Source of the DNA: Bradyrhizobium pachyrhizi
Lineage (GTDB): Bacteria > Pseudomonadota > Alphaproteobacteria > Rhizobiales > Xanthobacteraceae
Direction of reading: 5' to 3'
DNA: 51,576 nucleotides
Assembly: GCF_001189245.1 (NCBI RefSeq)
Contig: NZ_LFIQ01000010.1
Location: 1-51,576 of the forward strand
Shown: one piece after another, positions 46,001-51,576 of the stretch
Position numbering within the stretch: the first letter of the stretch is position 1
How the letters are laid out: each line of letters starts with the position of its first letter
The notes under the pieces: generated by a model
Seen by the model: the letters and a program-made list of their open reading frames with translations, nothing else
Databases searched by the model: none
Told to the model about the DNA's origin: nothing
Translations under genes and position numbers: made by a program

Positions 46001-46226
46001 GCTCGGAGCAGAGGGCGTAGCTTCCAACGTCTCGTCGGCCCTCGTTTCGAAGGTCATGCGCGAAGCCAATCGCACTGCGGCCAGCCGCGTGATCATGGTC
46101 CTACCCCAGCACCGTGGACTTCTCGTTGGGCTGCTCAACCAGCGCCGCTTCTGGAGCAAGAGCCGCGCTCGCCTGTGCGGACTGCATATCGTTCGGCAGC
46201 ATTTGGGGGCATTTCGTCCCAGATGA
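43089..46226 (+). CDS. large N6-adenine DNA methyltransferase (Eco57I/type IIG-like)
   Basis: 1045 residues, GTG start inside the repressor stop. The SAM-binding motif I is VVLDPACGAGAFLVLAFRHL (near residue 360) and the catalytic motif IV is DVVLGNPPWTRL (near residue 486), the NPPW of N6-adenine methylases. The N-terminal 330 residues include EFQGRPVLYLVDGL and a helical region typical of long type I/IIG-like subunits; no PD-(D/E)XK is evident there. The C-terminal 400 residues should hold target recognition. It methylates host DNA to protect it from the neighbouring nuclease. Its TGA overlaps the ATG of the next gene. Confidence 0.85.
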   Translation: MNVAEASPSPSLIRLEREMNKIGCPELIALDGAPGAVHLNYLDLMSGRRASDLRPKAVAEFQGRPVLYLVDGLTDREQPSDAQVRELGQLLANRSEHAMLGVVRPGELTLYPINLSRAELDGATPKPVSLTNPDPMLFQSLATGLVNVEGQPTAPDYVFDEIHELLTAADKALAGRMSPLEVLSVAGRALFFRFLHDRRIVLPAELQEISPKAKDLKDVFSDAECAAATSCWLDETFNGDLLPLVDEVAHADPAKRLTAYRKFFREAHKKTDGKIFLHLQAIMRGWKHLGDSTFQTRIDWDDFDFAHIPIGVLSQVYETFSRRWDEAHAEETSVHYTPKNIAHLLVEEALAGVKNAHDAVVLDPACGAGAFLVLAFRHLVRLHWQHMGQRPDKKTIHRILYRQIRGFDVSEPALRLAALALYITAIELNGTTRPPKILKFPRVLQNEVLFNFDSREVNGGTRGFVLGSLSAAVPTKLDASFDVVLGNPPWTRLRSKAKTSAEKVADQARFAEINRAFTTITRRALKARDLPGLSAEEYDNPDNNPDLPFIWRATEWAKPGGMIAFALPARIILKQSEAGQKARKALFSGLTVTGILNASDLEKTPVWRNMDVPFMLLFARNVPAASEHRFQFITPLRENPLVKRAEFRIDYQSAQPVSLADTINRPWTLKALGVGTVLDIEVWDKVKGRCLSSVGEVWSKAGFLSGEGYNISAGLPQAPARHLLDLPDFKPPENGFAIDFKGLDRWEERHRRTTANRPRENELYQSPLVIIPQTPGETREQPKAFLSVERPIAFSKSYYGYSTSKHPDAEVLARLLYLVVHSELWQHYSLTHSSRIGASYRTILKEELDGFPFVDPSNLTLSQRQEVFALSTHLASDGVKSWDKIDHLIFALYGLSEHDVVVVRDTIQFGAPYRSSRDPAALPPDRSDCERFCQYLQDMLQPFVGSTGAQLHVEALDAPGGTWMPSWRFVTLGAEGVASNVSSALVSKVMREANRTAASRVIMVLPQHRGLLVGLLNQRRFWSKSRARLCGLHIVRQHLGAFRPR

Positions 46227-46951
46227 GCATCGCAGGGTTCTTTGCCGAAGGTATTGACTATCGTCTACCCCATCCGGCGCTGGACGACTCTGTCCTACTG
46301 ATTGCCCACAACGCGATCTGTCATGCGTTCTCGCTGCTGCGCGCAACGCCCCCCGATGGATTTGACCTCTCGTCGGCTCAAGAAAACGCCATAACTCAAC
46401 AACTTGAATGGATACTTGAGAACCGTCTTCGAAAGAGCGGCAAAGTGGCTGGCTTCGATGAACGTGTGTTCCAGAAAGTTCGCCGCGGCCCCGAGGTTAC
46501 GAACTACAACGGCAAGCATCCGAGCAAGAAGCCCGATCTGGTCTTCGACCTTGCACGAGATGCGCCACTCGTGCTGTCGAGCCTGGATGCGCTATTCGTT
46601 GAATGCAAGCCGGTCGACAAAAAGCACACCTTCGAAACGGACTACGGAAAAGAAGGTGCGCTCCGGTTCATCAACGGAGACTATAGCTGGGCGATGCAAG
46701 AAGCCATGATGGTCGCTTACGTCCGTGACGGGAACGCCCTTTCGGCAAGCCTTGGTCGAGCTTTTGCCAAAGAGCCCCTGCATTCCTTGTTAGGAAAGCC
46801 GACTGCGATGATGCAGGTGGCAAATTGTGCCGGTAGCTCTGTGGCCGAGCCGTTGCATTTCACGACGCACGAGCGAAACTTCGAGTGGCCACAAGATCGG
46901 GGAAGCGCGAGTGCGATCCGCATCTTCCATTCGTGGCACAAGTGCTGGTAG
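46223..46951 (+). CDS. probable restriction endonuclease, PD-(D/E)XK type
   Basis: 242 residues from ATG 46223, in ATGA overlap with the methyltransferase; an in-frame extension to 45872 lies inside that gene and is not used. The core is SKKPDLVFDLARD (Asp near 104) followed by SSLDALFVECKPVDKKHTF (E-x-K near 129-131), a standard PD-(D/E)XK metal site. Downstream FINGDYSWAMQEAMMVAYVR and late HTSW-like basic stretches are unassigned. Operon position after repressor and methylase makes it the restriction subunit. Recognition may rely on the methyltransferase, as in other two-subunit systems. Confidence 0.75.
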   Translation: MSIAGFFAEGIDYRLPHPALDDSVLLIAHNAICHAFSLLRATPPDGFDLSSAQENAITQQLEWILENRLRKSGKVAGFDERVFQKVRRGPEVTNYNGKHPSKKPDLVFDLARDAPLVLSSLDALFVECKPVDKKHTFETDYGKEGALRFINGDYSWAMQEAMMVAYVRDGNALSASLGRAFAKEPLHSLLGKPTAMMQVANCAGSSVAEPLHFTTHERNFEWPQDRGSASAIRIFHSWHKCW

Positions 46952-47023
46952 GGCAAGCGGCAAAGCGAAGCGTTGATTTCCGCGGCATCCGAAGAATGGG
47001 CGTCAGCCGCCGGCTCCGCTCCG

Positions 47024-47143
47024 TCAGTTCCCTTCACCAATCTTGATATCGTCGACCAATTGGATCAGCTGATCGACCGCATGGCCGTTTGGCCCGGCTT
47101 TCATCCTCTTCAGGGTGGTCAGCAACTCCTCTTTCGTATCCAT
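47024..47143 (-). CDS. 39-residue amphipathic small protein (tentative)
   Basis: ATG 47143 to TGA 47024. MDTKEELLTTLKRMKAGPNG is followed by a second helix (HAVDQLIQLVDDIKIGEGN), a helix-turn-helix-like amphipathic hairpin with clean composition and no rare codons. There is no strong ribosome-binding site, and it lies beside the IS21 scrap, so it may be a chance frame. Confidence 0.35.
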   Translation of the reverse strand: MDTKEELLTTLKRMKAGPNGHAVDQLIQLVDDIKIGEGN

Positions 47144-47170
47144 CCGGCGAGGACTTCACCGGACGGATAC
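47136..47170 (-). promoter_or_regulatory. inverted repeat over the small ORF start
   Basis: GTATCCATCCGG and CCGGACGGATAC pair with one mismatch (12-bp stem, 11-base loop). On the minus strand the stem holds the ATG of the 39-codon frame, so it would mask that start; it may equally be a remnant of insertion-sequence DNA. Confidence 0.4.
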
Positions 47171-47350
47171 AAACAATCAGCGCGTAGCTGTGGCACAGCA
47201 GCTCCTTCAGGATCACCCGAATGCAAATGACGGCCTCGAATTGGTGGACATGGTACCGGAATCGTCAACGCTGCGGTTCACGTGATCAGCATCGCGCCGG
47301 CTTCATGGCAACGGCTGACCAGCTGGAACAGCAGGTGCGCCCGCGTCAGG
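47155..47350 (-). pseudogene. IS21-family istB C-terminal remnant
   Basis: Read on the minus strand, 47310-47345 gives AHLLFQLVSRCHEAGAMLIT, the IstB segment before the conserved TSNR; loss of one base then shifts the frame, in which SNRSVDD follows. Further on, ILKELLCHSYALIVCIRP matches the IstB end (ILDRLLHHSHV...). No istA, no complete istB and no ends were found, so only a decayed scrap remains. Confidence 0.6.
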
Positions 47351-47444
47351 CTCCGGCTTCACTCAAGTATAAGTCAGTGGACTGGAGAATGGCCGGCGCA
47401 CTTCAGTGCGCAGCTCTTAGTGAATCTGAAGTTGAGATACCCGA

Positions 47445-47936
47445 TCAACGATTGGTTAGTCGATCACAGGGAGGCACCTCAACGGGAACAGCGAAGCCAG
47501 CCTTTACCCGATCCAAGACGACCAGCGTCTTGAAGCATTTGATGTCCGGCATCTCGTAAAAGAACCGTCTGGTGAATTGCTCGTAGTCCTCCATGGTACG
47601 CGCGGTAACGTATAGGATAAAGTCAGCATCACCGGTGACGTAGAAGCCATTGACGACTTCGACTGAAGACTTGATGGCCTTCTTGAACCTGTCGATGATA
47701 TCAGAACGCTCCCGCTCCATAGTCACCAGTACAAGCATTTGGATGGGTCTACCAATGGCCTTCGGCGAAACGATCGAGATATCGGCCTCAATGATGCCTT
47801 CCGAGCGCAGCCTCTTCAAGCGGCGTTGGCACGCTGTTGCAGAAAGCCCCGCTATCTCGCCGATCACCTCGGAAGTCAGGCGATTGTTCTTCTGCACGAG
47901 TTCGAGGATGCGAGCGTCTATCCGATCATATCGCAT
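47445..47936 (-). CDS. Lrp/AsnC-family transcriptional regulator
   Basis: 163 residues, the normal family length. The N-terminal HTH (RIDARILELVQKNNRLTSEV, GLSATACQRRLKRLRSEGII) is followed by the RAM/AsnC ligand-binding domain (VLVTMERE, VVNGFYVTGDADFILYVTAR). These octamer-forming proteins sense amino acids. It lies about 580 bases downstream of the amidohydrolase and further from the amino-acid binding protein, all on the minus strand; regulation of those genes is plausible but unproven. Start ATG 47936. Confidence 0.9.
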   Translation of the reverse strand: MRYDRIDARILELVQKNNRLTSEVIGEIAGLSATACQRRLKRLRSEGIIEADISIVSPKAIGRPIQMLVLVTMERERSDIIDRFKKAIKSSVEVVNGFYVTGDADFILYVTARTMEDYEQFTRRFFYEMPDIKCFKTLVVLDRVKAGFAVPVEVPPCDRLTNR

Positions 47937-48520
47937 TGCATACCAGCTCCAAGCCTAAGATGAAATTCTCCGGCAGATCCACGCGCGGGCGACGAGAAGC
48001 GCCCAAGGCATGAAGATATAGAAGATGTTCAGAGCATCCTTGATCGATCAAGCTCGGGAAACTACCGGCTGCGGGCGGGCGCTCGTCACAACACGCCCGC
48101 GTTTCGATCGTCTCGGTTATTCGAGCCCCATTTCCGCTCCAGCTTGAGCTGATTCCTATGCACATGCAGGACTTGCCCGATGCCGTTCGCACGGTGCACT
48201 GCGAATCCTTTTCGAGCACTGCTGCACCCACTTCGCCAGAAGTGAAGCGAGCCGGCCAAGTTCGCGGTTGACGGCGATTAACGATCGCCGGGTCGTGGCA
48301 TTTTGAAGTCGAGCGGCAGCGCTTCAATTGGTCATCACTTATGAGCGATGGCTGTCGGCTCCGCCCTCTTTGCTGGCCCAATTGGCCGCGCATTGACACG
48401 CCAATCATGATAGAGCGGCTCTGGCCAGTTGATCATGATCGATACCCGGGCGCACCAACCACCTTCGATCATTGACGTTCAGGCACGTCGACAAGCTTTT
48501 TCAAAGCGGTTGGCCGCCGC
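47937..48520. other. intergenic interval with no recognised gene
   Basis: About 580 bases between two minus-strand genes. A 160-codon minus frame (47926-48408) overlaps the regulator start and has unnatural composition (Arg-, Ser- and Cys-rich), so it is not called. No hairpin stands out; the regulator's promoter must lie here. Confidence 0.4.
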
Positions 48521-49873
48521 TCACCGCCGCGTCGTATCCTCCCGATGCGCTTTCTGAAAGAACTGAAGCGCGTTGCCGCGCATGATCCGGTCAATGAGGC
48601 CACGGGCGTCCTCGAGCGCGATCCAGCCTTCGGCGACCAATTGCGAGAGAGCTCGTGCGATTCCACGGCGCGCTACGCACGCATGGCCATAAACTGGCTC
48701 GACAGCGACATAGTCGCCGCCGAAGGTGAAGATCTTGTTGGACGGAACCGCCATCAAAAACTCCCTCAAGAAGCGAACGCCCGCCACCGGATTGATGATC
48801 CATGCCCAGCACATGTCGATCGCCGCGTTAGGATAATGTTTGGCCAGCGCGATAAACTCGTGCTCGTACGGGTAGCCAATATGCATGAGCACGAATCGGG
48901 TTTCGGGGAAATCCTGCAGCAGACGGCAGACGTCTGCGGCATTGCTGCGAGTACGGGCGAGTTGCATTACGCCGTAGCCAGCCAAAACGCCGGTGTGGAG
49001 TTTGACGGGCAAGCCGTACTCGCCAGCCTTGCCGAGGCAATAGCGGAAAAGATAGTCTTGCAGCGCCTTCAGGTCCTCAGGACCAAGGGCGTGCAACGCG
49101 CCGACCCTGTCGGCATGGTGCGGGAATAGTCTTGCGGCACGCGCCTTGGTGACCGGCTCGAAATCGAGGGCGCGCGAATAGGCGATTTGCGATTTTACAG
49201 CCACGGCTTTGGCGCCGTATGTCGTAAAATAAAAGTCAATAACCCCGAGCCATTCATCGAGCGTGGTCGGGCGTCTGCCCGTTTCGGCTTCCACCCACGC
49301 AAAGTCAGCAGCACTACACCGGCACAATTGAAGAATGCTTATGTCGTGGTCGAGCAGCCCTGGCTGCTCGGTCTCCATAAAGATGCGCTGGAGCGAATTG
49401 ACGTGACAGCCTTTGATGTTAGCCAGCTCCAGAATCCGTGCGTAAAAACCCGGCTGTACGGTTTGATGGTATTTCTCGGCGATGCGGGGCAGGCTTTCAT
49501 CCGTCAGGTCCTCTTCACCGTAAACGCCACGAAACGTATGGCGCAGCGCCTGGGCGTAGCCGGTGTGGCGGATCCTTTCCCAATAGGGCGCGATCAACCG
49601 ATATTTTTCCTGGCTCGTAAGGTCCGGCCCGAGAAACCCTCGAAGGTCGCTGGCTGGCAGGCCCGCAACTACCAGATCCTCGGCAGCATAGGATCTGAAT
49701 AGATAGGCCCAGTCGTTGCATGGCAATGTTCGTGGATGGATTGCTCCGGAAAGGCGCTGACTTTCCTCGATCAGATGTTCATGGGTGTCGACAAATGGCG
49801 TCTGCTCGACCCATTGCGCGATTTGTCGATCCACGTCTGTCATCGACTTCCAGTCAGCCGCTCCGCTTGTCAT
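48521..49873 (-). CDS. amidohydrolase-superfamily (TIM-barrel) metalloenzyme
   Basis: 450 residues, start ATG 49873. The metal-binding HxH lies in TPFVDTHEHLIEES near residues 31-33, further candidate ligands in FVLMHIGYPYEHEF (His) and TFGGDYVAVEP (Asp). The pattern fits the amidohydrolase-2 / decarboxylase-like branch rather than urease-type enzymes; glucuronate-isomerase-like proteins are a second possibility. Substrate unknown. A periplasmic amino-acid binding protein lies 128 bases upstream in the same direction, so the substrate may be an imported amino-acid-like compound. No signal peptide, hence cytoplasmic. Confidence 0.8.
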   Translation of the reverse strand: MTSGAADWKSMTDVDRQIAQWVEQTPFVDTHEHLIEESQRLSGAIHPRTLPCNDWAYLFRSYAAEDLVVAGLPASDLRGFLGPDLTSQEKYRLIAPYWERIRHTGYAQALRHTFRGVYGEEDLTDESLPRIAEKYHQTVQPGFYARILELANIKGCHVNSLQRIFMETEQPGLLDHDISILQLCRCSAADFAWVEAETGRRPTTLDEWLGVIDFYFTTYGAKAVAVKSQIAYSRALDFEPVTKARAARLFPHHADRVGALHALGPEDLKALQDYLFRYCLGKAGEYGLPVKLHTGVLAGYGVMQLARTRSNAADVCRLLQDFPETRFVLMHIGYPYEHEFIALAKHYPNAAIDMCWAWIINPVAGVRFLREFLMAVPSNKIFTFGGDYVAVEPVYGHACVARRGIARALSQLVAEGWIALEDARGLIDRIMRGNALQFFQKAHREDTTRR

Positions 49874-50001
49874 TTCGCGCTCCCTTTAGGTGACGACAGT
49901 TGCTTGCGTCCGCATTCGCAATCGCAACCAGCATTGGACCATGCTGTAGGTCTGGCGTGACGTCCTATCGCCGCGGCGGCTTCGGCTCGCCGCGATCAAG
50001 C

Positions 50002-50895
50002 TCAGTAGTTGACCACATCACTGGGGTGAGCGACGCGCTCCTTGAGCGCATCGGTCATTGGGAAGTTCAGATTGATGTTTTTCGGCGGGATCGCAGCCAC
50101 GAACCATTTGTCGTAGATTTTGGTGAACTCGCCGGAAGCCATGAGTTTGGAGAGAACGTCGTCGACCATCTTTTTGAAGTCGGGATCATCCTTCGAGAAC
50201 ATCAGGCCATAATAGTAAATGGTGCCATAGTTAGCATTTAGAAAGATGAGGTCGGCTGGTTTCGCATAATCCGCCTTCATACCGGCCAAGAGAATGTCAG
50301 CTTCCACCCACGCCGCCGCACGACCGGTCGTGAGCAGCAGCAATGATTCCGCATGGTCTTTGGCTTGCGCGATGGTCAGGTTGAGATCGTCCTGCTGCGA
50401 AATGCCTTTGGCAATGCCGAGAGCATCGGACCCCTGAGTTACGACAACGGTCTTCCCTTTCAGATCTTTCGGCGTCTTGAGCCCGCTCGACGCCTTTGCG
50501 AGCCAAGCCGTTTGACTGGCGAAGGTGGCAACACTGAATGAGACCTGTTCTAGACGCTGCTTACTGCTGGCAGTGCCGCCGCACTCGATGTCGATCGTGC
50601 CATTCTGGATAAGTGGAATCCGGTTGGACGAGTTGACGGGCGTAAGCTTTGTCTGAATGTCCGGAGTACCAAGATCAACTTTCAGACGATCGACGACGTG
50701 CGCGCAAAGGTCGAGGGAAAAACCAACAGGCTTCTGGTCAGCGCCCAGATAGGAAAAGGGAATCGACGCCTCGCGATAACCAATGGTGATCATCTTTTTC
50801 GATCTAATGTTGTCAAGGGTTGGACCCGCGTGCGCCGTGGAAATCGCAGTTACAGTGATCGCGGTCGCTGAAAGCAGTGCAAACATTTTAGCCAT
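50002..50895 (-). CDS. amino-acid ABC transporter substrate-binding protein
   Basis: 297 residues, ATG 50895 with an AGAGGAA ribosome-binding site. Signal peptide MAKMFALLSATAITVTAIST ending AHA, then the SBP_bac_3 fold: ITIGYREASIPFSYLGADQK, PVGFSLDLCAHVVDRL, GTIDIECGGTASSKQRLEQV (the family's cluster that contacts the ligand), and LKGKTVVVTQGSDAL. It resembles glutamate/aspartate-binding proteins (GltI-like). It delivers the amino acid to an inner-membrane ABC permease, but no permease or ATPase gene is next to it here, so it would rely on one elsewhere. Confidence 0.9.
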   Translation of the reverse strand: MAKMFALLSATAITVTAISTAHAGPTLDNIRSKKMITIGYREASIPFSYLGADQKPVGFSLDLCAHVVDRLKVDLGTPDIQTKLTPVNSSNRIPLIQNGTIDIECGGTASSKQRLEQVSFSVATFASQTAWLAKASSGLKTPKDLKGKTVVVTQGSDALGIAKGISQQDDLNLTIAQAKDHAESLLLLTTGRAAAWVEADILLAGMKADYAKPADLIFLNANYGTIYYYGLMFSKDDPDFKKMVDDVLSKLMASGEFTKIYDKWFVAAIPPKNINLNFPMTDALKERVAHPSDVVNY

Positions 50896-51576
50896 GGGAA
50901 TTCCTCTAATTCATATGAAACGCGCCTTTTGCGCTTTTGATCTTGGGCAGCGCGCGCGCTCCCAGGCGATCCGAGCGCGATCCGGCGTCGCTAAGATGAC
51001 CGCTTCCGACCGCCGGCAGACGCCTAGTTCCCGACGCTGGGCAGCGTACGATCCGCTCATTCCGCACCGCACATAAACCGGGCAGCGTTCAGCCATGGCT
51101 AAATGATAGGCCTCTCAAGCCATTTGGCACTACAAAAATGTCAGTTTGCGAACATTTAAATTTCAAAATATGAGAATTCTTTGACGTAGTGTCGTGAACT
51201 CGACGGGCCGCGTTCCCCATTTGTGTGAGGCGCTCCCGTCCCATCGGCGATCATGCTCAATCGGAAACCACGAAATACGAGCGATACGCATTTTCTAGAT
51301 TTTGGTTGCCCGAAGTTTTTCATGGTTCGCAATCGGCTCCATCGCCGGGGCGTCAGAGCGTCTTTTCCCAGCACAAAGCTTGTGGTTTTAGAGCAAGGCG
51401 GCGCCGACTAAGGCTACGGGATGGTCGGGACCGAGCCGAATGGGACACCGGACCGGGTCGAACCGCGAGTAGAGCTGGCGATGCTTTTATTGGTGTTGTC
51501 GGCACTTTCGGGACCCCGATCGCACGGCATCTCGCCTCGTAGTGTGCTGGCGTGTCAAACGCCATCCGGAACTGCC
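50896..51576. other. right end of window, no recognised gene
   Basis: About 680 bases. It carries the promoter of the substrate-binding protein gene and several overlapping short frames near the end (51225-51565, both strands) with no family resemblance. A gene may begin beyond the window edge. Confidence 0.35.

Noticed and set aside
47926..48408. 160-codon minus-strand frame between the regulator and amidohydrolase
   Set aside because: Overlaps the Lrp/AsnC start, composition is unnatural and no family is visible.

Overview
The window looks like an accessory (island-type) region of a nodulating alphaproteobacterium, most likely Bradyrhizobium or a close relative. This is inferred from the moderately GC-rich coding style, rhizobial small-protein families, dense and decaying insertion sequences, a group II intron, and stray biosynthetic genes (bioD, pabB/pabA, a Dabb protein) away from their usual operons. 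No rRNA, tRNA, CRISPR array or replication origin was seen, and no nod box or tts box could be recognised by eye.

Layout. (1) 220-7217, minus strand: a large membrane-anchored patatin-like lipase, a secreted monohaem c-type protein and a RoxA-like dihaem protein that is split by a frameshift. (2) 7284-8498: gene-poor, with a possible IS3-family scrap. (3) 8499-11559, plus strand: a nitrilase-fold enzyme overlapping a winged-helix/PAS/degenerate histidine-kinase protein. (4) 11887-16518, minus strand: an exported metallo-beta-lactamase (MBL) protein and a large protein of unknown family with a nuclease-like C-terminal motif. (5) 17460-23355, plus strand: a compact four-gene operon of patatin, HExxH metallopeptidase, MBL and a second, frameshifted MBL. 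(6) 23683-26615: a complete two-gene Hachiman anti-phage system (hamA/hamB). (7) 26776-31914: an IS5-family element interrupted first by an IS110-family element and then by a group II intron in antisense. (8) 31966-36020: small membrane, lipo- and exported proteins, including a SLATT-like two-TM protein with a small proline-rich partner. (9) 36192-40214: bioD, a Dabb protein, and coupled pabB/pabA. (10) 40583-42248: a perfect-stem terminator, a small conserved-looking ORF and an exported S1/P1 nuclease whose signal peptide is out of frame. (11) 42435-46951: a LexA-like repressor with a LexA-type operator, overlapping a large N6-adenine methyltransferase and a PD-(D/E)XK protein, which together form a restriction-modification operon under a self-cleaving regulator. 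(12) 47024-50895: an IS21 istB scrap, an Lrp/AsnC regulator, an amidohydrolase and an amino-acid substrate-binding protein.

The stretch from about 8.5 to 26.6 kb, together with 42.4-47 kb, reads as a defence or conflict island. It holds one known system (Hachiman), one LexA-controlled restriction system, and two candidate multi-gene systems that I cannot match to a described one: the patatin/peptidase/MBL/MBL operon and the nitrilase/HTH-kinase pair. Single-base frameshifts recur in the dihaem gene, the second MBL, the IS5 transposase, the two-TM coiled-coil gene, the S1 nuclease and istB. That fits either real decay or homopolymer sequencing errors; only raw reads can tell these apart.
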